64,000 bases of DNA from Actinacidiphila guanduensis (GCF_900103985.1 NZ_FNIE01000010.1:1-64000), one strand, 5' to 3'; shown: positions 7,260 through 16,060, counted from the stretch's first letter. The notes: generated from the sequence alone by a model not told the origin. Made by a program: numbers and translations.

Positions 7260-9491
7260 CTACTCGGCGTGGTGGGCCCCCGCGGGGCGGCGCCGGTCCG
7301 GGACGGCCGGTTGCGGGCTCCCCGCTGCCGCCAAGGGCACCGTCTGCCGTGGCAGCGCGGCGGCGCACGGTCCCGCCAGCCAGTCGCGGAAAAGCGCGTG
7401 CACCGCTTCGGCGCCCGCCAGCTCCCCCGCCGGAAGCGGCAGTTCCACCGGGTGGAGCAGGAACGGGTGCGACTGCGACCCGCCGAGGCCGCCGTGCGAG
7501 CCGACCTGGTGCTCGAAGGCGTGCACCTGCCCGGTCGCCGGGTCGTAGCGGGAGTTGACCATCAGGTCGGCGGTGTGCGGGAAGGCGTCCGCGCGGAGCA
7601 CCGCGGCTGCCGCGTGCGGACCGAACACCGCCAGCGGGTCGGCTCCTTCCACCCGGCCGGTCGCCAATTCGCGGCTGCCGCCCGCGCCCAGCACCACCGG
7701 CCCGCGCTCGGCGCTGCGCACCAGCACGAACCCGATGCCCGGGTGCGCGGTCAGTGTCGGCAGCAGGTCCGGGCAGCGCCGGGACAACTCCTCCAGCGTG
7801 GCCCGTCCCTCGATGTCGGGGAAGGCCACCAGGCCCAGGTTGCCCGAGGCGAGCACCACCGGCTCCTCGGGCGGCCCCTCGCACTCCGCGTCCTCCGCCC
7901 TGCGGCCCCGCTCGGAGCGCCGCAGCGCCGCGCGGGCCGCCGTCCGCGCCTCCGCGCCGCCCTTGCGCCGGGCCCGCCGCCCGCCGGGCGCCAGCCCGCA
8001 GCCGGTCCGCACCAGTTCGCGCAGCCCCACGCCGTACGCGGCCTCGAACGTCTCGCCCCCGCTCTGCCCGTGGTCCGACAGCAGCACGAACCGGTACGGC
8101 CGCGGGGCGTAGCGGGCGGTGTCCGCGATCAGCCGCACCGAACGGTCCAGCCGCCGCAGCACCTTGCGGGCGTCCGAGCCGTGCGGGCCCGAGTGGTGCG
8201 CCACCTCGTCGTAGGCGACCAGGTCCGCGTAGACCGCGGATCGCCCGGCGAGCATGTCGCCCATCACCGCGGCCACCGCCACGTCCCGCTCCACCACCGT
8301 GGCGAACGCCCGCACCAGCGGGTACAGCCCGCCGCGCCCTACCCGCGGCCGCTCCCGGCGCGCCCTCGCCGCCGTCGCCTCGCCGATCTCGCGCAGCACC
8401 TCGGCGGCGAACGACCACGCGGTGCGGACCGCGTGCGCGGGGTCGGAGAAGTACGCGAAGTACCCCGAGCGCGAGCGGGACAGCTTGCCGCGCTGCGCGG
8501 CCACCGACATCACCAGCGCGGACTGCGCGGCGCCGCCGGTGAAGAGGTTGCCGCGGCTGGCCCCGCCGTCCGCGAGCAGGCCGGGCGAGCCCGTCCGCGC
8601 CACCGCCCGCCGCTCCAGTTCGGCCGCGCTGGAGGGGTGGTTGCAGACCATGACCTGCCCGGTCTCCTTCTCGTACCAGCGGAAGGCGGGCACGTCCTCG
8701 TTGCTGCCGTGCAGGATCGCCAGCTGGCTGGCACCGGTCTGGCTGCTCCAGTCCGTGCGCCACGGGGTGAGGGTGTGGGTGTGCCCGAGCCATGCGGCGA
8801 GGGTGGGCATCACCGGCGGCCGCGCGGCCAGCGCGTCGCACAGCACGTCGTGCCCGAGGCCGTCCAGCTGCAGGAACACGGTGCCGGGGCCGGTCGGCAG
8901 CGGCGGGTCCCCGGCACGCCGTCGCCGCCGCCCGGCCAGCCGGGCGAGCCGCCGCCCGTACGCGGCGTCGTCGCGCACCGCCAGGGCCGTGCTCGTCGCC
9001 GAGGACGTGGCCGACATCACCGCGGCGATCACCACGGCCGTCGCGGGGGTCACCTCCCCGCGCCCGTCCGGCGTGAAGCGCATCGCGACCAGCAGCAGCG
9101 AACCGTTGAGGAAGAACACGAGCCCGCCCAGCACGAGGGCGGGCACCAGCAGCAGCGCCCGTACGATCAACGGCCACACGAGCGCGCTCAGCACACCGAA
9201 CGCCCCGGCGCCGATCGCGGCGGTCACGGCGATCTGCGTGGGGCTGTCCCCGCCGGCGGCCTCGATCCGGAACCCGGGCAGCAGGGCCGCGAGCACGGCC
9301 AGCGTCGCAGACCCGACCCCCCACACGGCCAGCACCCGCCCGACCCCGCGAACCCCCCGCCGCCCCCACCCCGCAGCAACCCCCCGCCCGCCACCCACCC
9401 CGCGCCTCTCCACGGGGGCCACCTTGCCATACGCCCTGACGAGCAGCGCGGGGGGTCGCCAAGAGCCACACCCGGCGGCGCACGTGAGCAC
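7260..9491 (-). CDS. Membrane-anchored alkaline-phosphatase-superfamily phosphodiesterase
   Basis: Up to 743 residues. The N-terminal third has four hydrophobic segments resembling the 4-TM phage-holin-like family (VLAVWGVGSATLAVLAALLPG; AAIGAGAFGVLSALVWPL; LLLVPALVLGGLVFFLNG; and one more). The rest is a type I phosphodiesterase/nucleotide pyrophosphatase domain: FLQLDGLGHDVL supplies the first metal-binding Asp, QTGASQLAILHG holds the likely nucleophile Thr or Ser, and LSDHGQSGGETF and HQVGSHGG supply later metal ligands. It probably hydrolyses a phosphodiester at the membrane; substrate unknown. The start is uncertain: GTG 9489-9491 has no clear ribosome site, and GTG at 9420-9422 or 9411-9413 would give a more usual N-terminus. 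Confidence 0.82.
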   Translation of the reverse strand: MLTCAAGCGSWRPPALLVRAYGKVAPVERRGVGGGRGVAAGWGRRGVRGVGRVLAVWGVGSATLAVLAALLPGFRIEAAGGDSPTQIAVTAAIGAGAFGVLSALVWPLIVRALLLVPALVLGGLVFFLNGSLLLVAMRFTPDGRGEVTPATAVVIAAVMSATSSATSTALAVRDDAAYGRRLARLAGRRRRRAGDPPLPTGPGTVFLQLDGLGHDVLCDALAARPPVMPTLAAWLGHTHTLTPWRTDWSSQTGASQLAILHGSNEDVPAFRWYEKETGQVMVCNHPSSAAELERRAVARTGSPGLLADGGASRGNLFTGGAAQSALVMSVAAQRGKLSRSRSGYFAYFSDPAHAVRTAWSFAAEVLREIGEATAARARRERPRVGRGGLYPLVRAFATVVERDVAVAAVMGDMLAGRSAVYADLVAYDEVAHHSGPHGSDARKVLRRLDRSVRLIADTARYAPRPYRFVLLSDHGQSGGETFEAAYGVGLRELVRTGCGLAPGGRRARRKGGAEARTAARAALRRSERGRRAEDAECEGPPEEPVVLASGNLGLVAFPDIEGRATLEELSRRCPDLLPTLTAHPGIGFVLVRSAERGPVVLGAGGSRELATGRVEGADPLAVFGPHAAAAVLRADAFPHTADLMVNSRYDPATGQVHAFEHQVGSHGGLGGSQSHPFLLHPVELPLPAGELAGAEAVHALFRDWLAGPCAAALPRQTVPLAAAGSPQPAVPDRRRPAGAHHAE

Positions 9492-9500
9492 CGGGCTCGG

Positions 9501-9538
9501 CTACCGTGCCCCCGTACGGGCTACCGTGCCCCCGTACG
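9501..9538. repeat. Two-copy 20-base direct repeat in divergent promoter region
   Basis: CTACCGTGCCCCCGTACG occurs at 9501-9518 and again at 9521-9538, in phase over 20 bases, between the phosphodiesterase and MBL genes. It may be a duplicated binding site or simple slippage. Confidence 0.6.
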
Positions 9539-9558
9539 TCCGTGGAGAGGGAGCCCGA

Positions 9559-10377
9559 GTGGACATCACCTGGTGGGGGCACGCGACCCTCACGCTCCAG
9601 GACGCCGGCGTGCGCGTGCTCACCGATCCGCTCCTCGTACCCCGGCTCGGGCATCTGCGGCGGCGGGCCGGGGCCGTACCGCCGCCCGAGGCGGCGCGGG
9701 CCGACCTCGTGCTCGTCTCGCACCTGCACGCCGACCACCTGCACGTCGGGTCGCTGAAGAAGCTCGCCCCGGGGACGACCGTGGTGCTGCCCAAGGGCGC
9801 GCAGGCGGCCGTGCCGGGGCTGCGGCGACTGCGGGGGCGGCTGCGGCTGGTGGAAGTGGGGGCAGGGGACGTGCGGGAGTTCGGGGACATGGCGGTACGG
9901 GCCGTGCCCGCAGCGCATGACGGGCGGCGGCTCGCGGTCGGGCCGCAGAAGGCGGCCGCGCTCGGCTACGTCGTGACCGGGCGGGCCGTGACGTACTTCG
10001 CGGGTGACACCGGGCTCTACGACGGGATGGCCGACGCCGTCGGGCCGTGCGATGTCGCGCTGCTGCCGGTGGGCGGCTGGGGCCCCTTCCTCGGCCACGG
10101 CCACCTCGACGCCGCCCGCGCGGCCCAGGCGCTGGCCCGGCTCGCCCCGCGCGCGGCCGTGCCCGTGCACTACGGCACCTACTGGCCGTACGGCATGGAC
10201 GCCGTGCGCCCGCACGAGTTCCACGCGCCGGGCGCGGAGTTCGTCCGTGCGGCCGCCCGGCTCGCCCCGCAGGTCGCGGTGCACCGCCTCGCCCACGGCG
10301 GGAGCGTGCGCGTACCGGACCGGGAGCCGGCCGCCCGGGAAGAAGCCCCCCGCGCAGGCGAGGAGTCCGGCGGATGA
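9559..10377 (+). CDS. MBL-fold metallo-hydrolase (UlaG-like)
   Basis: A 272-residue cytoplasmic metallo-beta-lactamase-fold protein. The metal motif HxHxDH is visible in VLVSHLHADHLHVGS. The conserved DITWWGHATLTL opens the domain, YFAGDTGLYDGM supplies the bridging Asp, and AVPVHYGTYWP the last His. Relatives hydrolyse lactones or phosphoesters; the substrate here is unknown. The GTG at 9559 is chosen for GGAGAGGGA just upstream and for matching the family N-terminus; the same frame is open further upstream without homology. Its TGA overlaps the ATG of the DedA gene (ATGA at 10374-10377), so the two are translationally coupled. Confidence 0.9.
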   Translation: MDITWWGHATLTLQDAGVRVLTDPLLVPRLGHLRRRAGAVPPPEAARADLVLVSHLHADHLHVGSLKKLAPGTTVVLPKGAQAAVPGLRRLRGRLRLVEVGAGDVREFGDMAVRAVPAAHDGRRLAVGPQKAAALGYVVTGRAVTYFAGDTGLYDGMADAVGPCDVALLPVGGWGPFLGHGHLDAARAAQALARLAPRAAVPVHYGTYWPYGMDAVRPHEFHAPGAEFVRAAARLAPQVAVHRLAHGGSVRVPDREPAAREEAPRAGEESGG

Positions 10378-11012
10378 TCGCGATACTCGCCGCCGCCCAC
10401 CAGACCTCCTCGCAGAGCACCCAGCAGGCCGTCGGCTACCCGACGCTTTTCCTGCTCGTCGCGCTCGGGTCGCTGGTGCCGGTGGTGCCGACGGGCGCGC
10501 TGGTCTCCGGTGCGGCGGTCGTCGCCTTCCACCAGAGCGACCCGGTGGCGCCCGCCATGGTCTTCGCGGTGGCGGCGCTGGCCGCCTTCCTCGGCGATGT
10601 GGCGCTGTACTGGCTGGGCCTGCGCGGGGTCCGCTCGCGCAACGGTTCGCGCTGGCTGCACCGGCTCCAGCAGCGGGCCGACCCGCACACCCTGGCGGCG
10701 GCCGAGCGGCGGCTGGACGAGCACGGCTCCGCGGTGCTGGTGCTCTCCCGCCTGGTACCGGCCGGCCGCATCCCGGTGATGGTGGCCTGTCTGCTCGGGG
10801 AGATGCCGATGCGCCGCTTCGCCCGCGGCGACGTGGCGGCGTGCCTGGCGTGGGCGGCGGCGTACGAGCTGATCGGCATCGTGGGCGGCTCGCTCTTCCC
10901 CGAGCCGTGGCAGGGCGTGGCCCTCGCGGTGGGCCTGACCTTCGTGATCGCCGCGGGGCCGACGGCGGCCCGGCACGTCCGCAGGGCGTGGCAGGAGCGT
11001 ACGGCCGGCTGA
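10374..11012 (+). CDS. DedA-family membrane protein
   Basis: A 212-residue integral membrane protein of the DedA/VTT family. It has a hydrophobic start (YPTLFLLVALGSLVPVVPTGALVSGAA), the acidic-loop region VAALAAFLGDVALYWLGLRGV, and the signature Arg stretch RLVPAGRIPVMVACLLGEMPMRRF, followed by two more membrane segments. DedA proteins move undecaprenyl phosphate or other phospholipids across the membrane, or support proton-motive-force homeostasis. The ATG overlaps the stop of the MBL gene, so the two form an operon. Either protein could act on lipid-linked substrates, but nothing in the sequence proves a shared pathway. Confidence 0.88.
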   Translation: MIAILAAAHQTSSQSTQQAVGYPTLFLLVALGSLVPVVPTGALVSGAAVVAFHQSDPVAPAMVFAVAALAAFLGDVALYWLGLRGVRSRNGSRWLHRLQQRADPHTLAAAERRLDEHGSAVLVLSRLVPAGRIPVMVACLLGEMPMRRFARGDVAACLAWAAAYELIGIVGGSLFPEPWQGVALAVGLTFVIAAGPTAARHVRRAWQERTAG

Positions 11013-11221
11013 CGGTCCTGATCGGGGGACGGCTCCCCGTACGGGCCGCGTCACGCGGCTCGGACACGACCCGTACGGGCCTGCGGGCGGCGTCGTACGA
11101 GCTTGCGGCCGAGCCGTGCGGCCCCCTCCGAGCGGTACGGACCGCGCGGCCCGCGAGCCGTACGCCCACCTCCGAGGACGGGGGGCTCAGCGCCCGGCAG
11201 CCCCACAGCACAGGGCCCCCG

Positions 11222-12286
11222 TCACGGCACCAGCACTCGCGAGGACCCCACCGGCAGGTCCCACAGCGCCTCGCGGGGCAGCCCGGCCGCCGTCCAGGCC
11301 GCGCGCAGCCGGGTCAGCGGTTCGAGCGGGGGCTCGCCCGAGAGCAGGAAGGTCGCCCAGTGCATGGGCGCCATGGCGGCGGCGCCGAGGTCGGTGAAGG
11401 CCCGCACCGCCTCCTCGGGGTCGGTGTGGACGGGCCGCAGCATCCAGCGGGGCGCGTACGCGCCGATCGGCAGCAGGGCGATGTCGATGCCGGGGTGGGC
11501 GCGGGCGATCTCGCCGAAGAAGGGGCCGTAGCCGGTGTCGCCGGCGAAGTAGACCCGCCGCCCGGCGCCGTCGGTGAGCACCCAACCGCCCCACAGGGTG
11601 CGGCAGGTGTCGGTGAGGGTGCGCCGGCTCCAGTGATGGGCGGGGACGAAGTCCAGCCGTACGCCGTCCAGTTCGGCGCCCTCCCACCAGTCGAGTTCGG
11701 TCACCCGCAGGAAGCCGCGGCGGCGGAACCAGACGCCGAGGCCGGCCGGGACGTAGCAGGGCGTGGTGCGCGGGAGGCGTTTGACGGTGGGGGCGTCCAG
11801 GTGGTCGTAGTGGTTGTGGCTGATCACCACCGCGTCCACCGGCGGCAGTTGGGACCAGGGGACGCCGACGGGTGTGATCCGGCGGGGAGTTCCCGGGATG
11901 CGCGCGGACCAGACCGGGTCGGTGAGGACGGTCAGCCCGCCGATCCGCACCACCCAACTGGCGTGCCCGGCCCAGGTGATGCTCACGCCCTCGGGCCCGA
12001 CGTCCGGGACGGGCCCCGGCGCGACGGGCAGCTTCGGGACGTCGGCCAGGGTGTGCGCGGGCGGGCGCACCGCCCACTCCCGCACCAGCCGCACGATGTC
12101 GCGCGCGCCGGGCAGTGGCAGCGGGTCGGTGAGGCGGTCGGCGAAGGTGCGCGGCCAGGGGCGCGGGCCGGGCGGGATCCGCACCGGGACGGTGCCGGCG
12201 GGGTGCAGCGCGGCGGAGCCGTCGTACCGGCGGGACCGGGTGGCGGGTGCCGGGGCGGCGAAGGTGCGGTCGCGGGGTTCGGTCAT
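11222..12286 (-). CDS. MBL-fold metallo-hydrolase, NAPE-PLD-like
   Basis: A 354-residue protein with an N-terminal extension of about 95 residues before the MBL domain (VSITWAGHASWVVRIGGLTVLTDPVWS). VVISHNHYDHLDAPT carries HxHxDH, VPAHHWSRR a further His, YFAGDTGYGPFF the bridging Asp, and MAPMHWATF the final His. This layout, including the WxxHxS-like region and the long N-terminus, resembles N-acylphosphatidylethanolamine phospholipase D and its bacterial relatives, which cleave glycerophospholipid phosphodiesters. The exact substrate is inferred. It converges on the DedA gene with 209 bases between, a region rich in CGTACGG but without a gene. Confidence 0.88.
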   Translation of the reverse strand: MTEPRDRTFAAPAPATRSRRYDGSAALHPAGTVPVRIPPGPRPWPRTFADRLTDPLPLPGARDIVRLVREWAVRPPAHTLADVPKLPVAPGPVPDVGPEGVSITWAGHASWVVRIGGLTVLTDPVWSARIPGTPRRITPVGVPWSQLPPVDAVVISHNHYDHLDAPTVKRLPRTTPCYVPAGLGVWFRRRGFLRVTELDWWEGAELDGVRLDFVPAHHWSRRTLTDTCRTLWGGWVLTDGAGRRVYFAGDTGYGPFFGEIARAHPGIDIALLPIGAYAPRWMLRPVHTDPEEAVRAFTDLGAAAMAPMHWATFLLSGEPPLEPLTRLRAAWTAAGLPREALWDLPVGSSRVLVP

Positions 12287-12401
12287 CGGTTGCTGCCTCG
12301 CCTTCGGCTGCCCCCTGCGCGGCCCCCTGTTCCGGCCGGACGGGTCGGCCGGCTGCGTGCCCGCTCGGATCGCCCGTACGGCCCGGGCTGCGGCGGGCGG
12401 C

Positions 12402-13622
12402 TCACACGCCGCTTCCCCGCGTCCCGGTGTCCGCCGAGCCGCTGACGGCCGCCACGCCGGTGAGCGTGGTGAACGCCGTGCGCAAGGCGGCCAGCGCGGC
12501 CGCGACGTGGGGGACCGCGGCCGGGTCGGCGGCGGCCAGCGCCGTACGCCGTTCGGCCTCGGTGGAGCCGTGGAGGGCGCCGATGTCGATGCGGACGCGA
12601 GGCTCCTGCGGGTCGTCGCCGAAGCGGTGGCCGCCCAGGACGCGGTGACCCAGGGCGGCGGTCAGGTGCTCCTCGGCGAGGGCGGCGGCGTTCGGGCCGG
12701 GAGAGCCGGCCGTCGGGTAGAGCTGGAAGCCCGCCTTGGGCGGCCGGCAAACCCCGCCGGATTCGGTGATCGCCCGGTACGCGGCCGCAGCCGTCCGCGC
12801 GTGCAGCCGGACCGCGGCCGCGGTGTGCGCGGTGACCTCGGGCGGCTCGGTGAGCACGTACGCCGTCGCACCCGCCACCGGCGCGGGCAGCACCGCCCGG
12901 ATCGAGGCGAGCACCCGCTCGGCGCGGGCCCGCCAGGACCTGCCGTGGTCGGTGCCGGGGAAGCGGGCCAGGGCGGCGGGGACGTCCGAGGGGACGAGGG
13001 TGGCACCGAGGTCGGTGAGGACCACGGTGTGCTCGGGCAGCATCTCGGCCGGGCTGAGCATCACCGTCTCGCGGTGGTGCAGCGTGTCGGCGTACGTCTC
13101 GTCGGACACGATCAGCAGCCCGGCCTCGGCCGCGGCCTCGCACGTCTCGTGCAGCAGTTCCGGGGCGGTGACGGTGCCGGTCGGGTCGTCCGCGGCGGAC
13201 AGGACCAGCAGCCGCGGGTCGGCGCCGTCGGCGCGGGCGCGGCGGACGGTCTCCAGCAGGGCGAAGGGGTCGGGGACGCCGCCGCCCTCGGCCGCGGTGG
13301 GGACGGTGTGCACGTTGCGCCCCAGCAGGTGGGCGACGGGGGCCTGCCAGGCGGCCGCGGGCCGGGCGAGCACGGGGTCGCCGCCGCTGGCCGACAGGAC
13401 GGCGAGCAGCAGCGGCTCCGCGCCGGGTGCCGCCAGCAGCTGGCCGGGGCCGCCGGGCAGGCCGCGCCTGGTCCAGTAGCCGTCCGCGGCCTCCAGCAGT
13501 ACGGGGCCGCCGCCGGGCACCTCCGCGCCGGCGCCCTCCGCTCCCGCGGCGAGGATCTGCCCCGCCCAGTACGCGGGCACCGGCAGCCCCGGGTCCGGCC
13601 TGACGTCCCACACCCACGGCAT
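12402..13622 (-). CDS. Class I/II aminotransferase homologue lacking the catalytic lysine
   Basis: A 406-residue protein with a fold-type I aminotransferase plan. It keeps SAADDPTGTVT at 142-152 (where active enzymes have NPTG), the cofactor motif VSDETYAD at 172-179 (D174, Y177) and the carboxylate-binding Arg region RVRIDIGALHG near the end. The Schiff-base lysine expected after VVLTDLG (about 200-212) is absent. The only lysine in the whole protein is K296 (RPPKAGFQ), which aligns elsewhere. The aligned NPTG Asn is Asp (D146). It is probably a pseudo-enzyme or performs lysine-independent chemistry. The ATG at 13620-13622 is chosen over one seven codons upstream because AGAGAGGAG lies seven bases before it. 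Confidence 0.8.
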   Translation of the reverse strand: MPWVWDVRPDPGLPVPAYWAGQILAAGAEGAGAEVPGGGPVLLEAADGYWTRRGLPGGPGQLLAAPGAEPLLLAVLSASGGDPVLARPAAAWQAPVAHLLGRNVHTVPTAAEGGGVPDPFALLETVRRARADGADPRLLVLSAADDPTGTVTAPELLHETCEAAAEAGLLIVSDETYADTLHHRETVMLSPAEMLPEHTVVLTDLGATLVPSDVPAALARFPGTDHGRSWRARAERVLASIRAVLPAPVAGATAYVLTEPPEVTAHTAAAVRLHARTAAAAYRAITESGGVCRPPKAGFQLYPTAGSPGPNAAALAEEHLTAALGHRVLGGHRFGDDPQEPRVRIDIGALHGSTEAERRTALAAADPAAVPHVAAALAALRTAFTTLTGVAAVSGSADTGTRGSGV

Positions 13623-13789
13623 CCCACGGCTCCTCTCTCGCACCGGTCCCGTCCCACGGCGGCCGCACGGTTGTCCTACGGGTCCACCTTCCCCCGAGTC
13701 CCGCGCGGGCGCACGGCGAGGTTTTTTAACGGTGGGGTTGGGGACCGTGCGAGCGAGCGGTTCGCTTCTTGGGCTTCGCCGCCGCCTCG

Positions 13790-14200
13790 CGGGGGCGGGC
13801 CGCGTCCGTCCCGGACCACCGGCTGGTGGGGGGCTGGGCGCGCAGTTCCCCGCGCCCCCTCAGGCGTCACGACTCGCCCTGTCGGGCAACGGGCCATGGC
13901 GGGCTCCGCCACCGCCCCGCGGGGCCGGCACCGTCCGTCCCGGATCAGCCGCCCGTGGACGGCTGAGGCCCGCAGTTCCCGGCGCCCCCTCAGGCGTCAC
14001 ACCTCGTCCAGTCGGCGACGAGCCGCATCGGGCTCCGCCACCGCCCCGCGGGGCCGGCACCGTCCGTCCCGGACCAGCCGCCCGTGGACGGCTGAGGCGC
14101 GCAGTTCCCCGCGCCCCCTCAGGCGTCACACCCCGCCCAGCCGGCAACGGGCCCCGCCGGGGCGGCACCCTCCGCCCCGGACTACTCGGCGGCGGCATGG
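13790..14200. repeat. Tandem array, three copies of about 130 bases
   Basis: The core CGCAGTTCCCCGCGCCCC recurs at 13841, 13971 (one change) and 14100, each followed 20 bases on by CAGGCGTCAC (13861, 13991, 14120). A second landmark CGTCCGTCCCGGA recurs at 13803, 13932 and 14061. The period is 129-130 bases. A degraded fourth unit runs almost to the PAP2-kinase start at 14238. The array fills the 615-base gap after the aminotransferase; no frame within it looks coding. Confidence 0.9.
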
Positions 14201-14237
14201 GCGGAGTTGGTGCGGCGGGGCGGGGTAGCAGGTCGGC

Positions 14238-15695
14238 ATGAAGATGGGGTGGAGGCAGTGGGATCGGGAGCTGTTCGGGCAGGTGGCGGGGCGGCACTGG
14301 GCGGGAGCCGAGCCCGTGCTGCCGCGGTTGAGCCGGGCGGCGGACTACGGGCGGCTGTGGGGCGCGATCGCTGCGGGCATGGCGGTGGCGGGGGGCCGGG
14401 ACGGCAGGCGCGCGGCTCTGCGCGGTCTCGGTTCGCTCGCCGTGGCCTCGCTCGCCGTGAACACCGTCGCCAAGGGCACGGTGGGCCGGGCGCGGCCGCT
14501 GATCGACGTGGTGCCGGTGATACGGCGGCTGCACCGCCAGCCCGTGACTTCGTCCTTCCCCTCGGGCCACTCGGCCTCGGCGGCCGCCTTCGCCGCGGGC
14601 GTGGCGATTCAGTCCGGGCCGCTCGGCGCGGCCGTCGCGCCGATCGCCGCGAGCGTGGCGTTCTCCCGGGTCTACACCGGCGCCCACTACCCGAGCGACG
14701 TCCTCGCGGGGTGCGCCCTGGGTGTCGGGGCCGCACTCGTGGTCCGCGCGATGGTGCCGCCGCCGCGGCGGCGCCCCGAGCCCGGGCCGCCCGCCGAAGC
14801 CCCCGCGCTGCCGGACGGCCGCGGCCTGCACGTCGTGGCCAACGCCGCCTCCGGCCCGCCCGCGCTGCTCAGCACGCCCGCCGCCCGCATCCGCGCCTGC
14901 CTGCCGGCGGCGGAGGTGGTGGAGAGCACCGAGGACGACGACCTGACCGAGCAGCTGGAGCAGGCCGCTCGCGCGGCGGCGGACGAGGGCGGCGCGCTCG
15001 GTGTGTGCGGCGGGGACGGCACGGTCCGCGAGGCGGCCGGGATCGCACTGCGCCACGGCCTGCCGCTCGCCGTCTTCCCCGGCGGCTCCCGCAACCACTT
15101 CGCGCTGGACCTGGGCCTGGACACCGTGGACGCCACCGCCGACGCCGTGACCGCGGGCCGGGCGTCGCGGGTGGACGTGGCCCGCGCCGCCGCCGCCGAG
15201 GGGAACGAGGTGTTCCTCAACACCTTCAGCATCGGCGCCTACCCGGACCTGGTACGGGTGCGTGAGCGCTGGTCGCGGCGGGTGGGCAGCTGGCCGGCGA
15301 GCGTCCTCGCGGCCGTGCACGTACTGCGGCACTGCTCGCCGGTGGAGGTGGAACTCAACGGACGGCGGCGCCGGCTGTGGCTGCTCTTCGCGGGCAACTG
15401 CCGCTACTCCAGTTGGGGACCCGCGCCGGTGCGGCGGCGCGACCTGGCCGACGGCCTGCTCGACGTCCGCTACGTCGACGGCGGGCCCTTCGCCCGTACC
15501 CGCATGCTCGGCGCCGCGCTCACCGGTGTGCTGACCTCCTCGCCCGTCTACGTCTCCGCGAGCGTGCCGAAGCTGCGACTGCGGGTGCCGGGCGAGGGGG
15601 TGCACCTGGCGCGGGACGGTGAGGTGGCGCGGGCGCCTGAGGGGCTGCTCCTGGAGAAGGTGCCGGAGGGGCTGGTCGTGTACCGCGGGGCATGA
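14238..15695 (+). CDS. PAP2 phosphatase fused to diacylglycerol/lipid kinase domain
   Basis: A 485-residue two-domain protein. Residues about 1-175 form a membrane PAP2 phosphatase with all three motifs: KGTVGRARP, SFPSGHSAS and SRVYTGAHYPSDV. Residues about 195-485 form a diacylglycerol/sphingosine-type lipid kinase with the nucleotide loop CGGDGTVREAAG and the PGGSRNHFALDLG motif. The halves would respectively remove and add phosphate on lipids such as phosphatidate or undecaprenyl compounds, at the inner face or within the membrane. The fusion is known in actinobacteria. The start gives MKMGWRQWDRELF, a normal PAP2 N-terminus. It lies between two repeat arrays. Confidence 0.92.
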   Translation: MKMGWRQWDRELFGQVAGRHWAGAEPVLPRLSRAADYGRLWGAIAAGMAVAGGRDGRRAALRGLGSLAVASLAVNTVAKGTVGRARPLIDVVPVIRRLHRQPVTSSFPSGHSASAAAFAAGVAIQSGPLGAAVAPIAASVAFSRVYTGAHYPSDVLAGCALGVGAALVVRAMVPPPRRRPEPGPPAEAPALPDGRGLHVVANAASGPPALLSTPAARIRACLPAAEVVESTEDDDLTEQLEQAARAAADEGGALGVCGGDGTVREAAGIALRHGLPLAVFPGGSRNHFALDLGLDTVDATADAVTAGRASRVDVARAAAAEGNEVFLNTFSIGAYPDLVRVRERWSRRVGSWPASVLAAVHVLRHCSPVEVELNGRRRRLWLLFAGNCRYSSWGPAPVRRRDLADGLLDVRYVDGGPFARTRMLGAALTGVLTSSPVYVSASVPKLRLRVPGEGVHLARDGEVARAPEGLLLEKVPEGLVVYRGA

Positions 15696-15714
15696 GCGGG
15701 CCGGCCACCGGCCG

Positions 15715-16060
15715 GTTCATGGCGTACCGCATACGGCATCCGGTCGGCGGGGTGGCGGGCACGGCGTACGACGTACGGTCCGGGTCGGCGAGGGCGCCGA
15801 CGTACGGCATACGGCATACGGCGGCACCCGTACGGCACATGGCAGGCGGGGCCGCGCGGTCGGCGAGGCTGCCGGATACGGCGTACGGCATACAACCGGC
15901 GCGGGCGCCGCGTACGACGCACGGCGGCGCCGTGTTGGCACACGGCAGGGCTGCGCGGTCGGCGACGGCGCCGGACACGGGGTACGGCATACGCGGCACC
16001 GGTAGGGACGTAAGACACGGCCGCGTGCGGGCGTACGGCAGGGGCCGGGCGGGAACGCGT
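15715..16060. repeat. Irregular CGTACGG/CATACGG repeat tract
   Basis: Between the kinase stop and the SseB gene, short words related to CGTACGGCATACGG recur many times, for example around 15812-15831, 15879-15892, 15980-15991 and 16032-16039. They are mixed with repeats of GCGCGGTCGGCGA and GACACGG. The pattern is degenerate with no fixed period. I see no credible gene in it. Confidence 0.6.

Noticed and set aside
7219..11211. Minus-strand frame of about 1,330 codons
   Set aside because: Spans several real genes in another frame, is dominated by Arg and Pro runs and lacks motifs; GC-driven.
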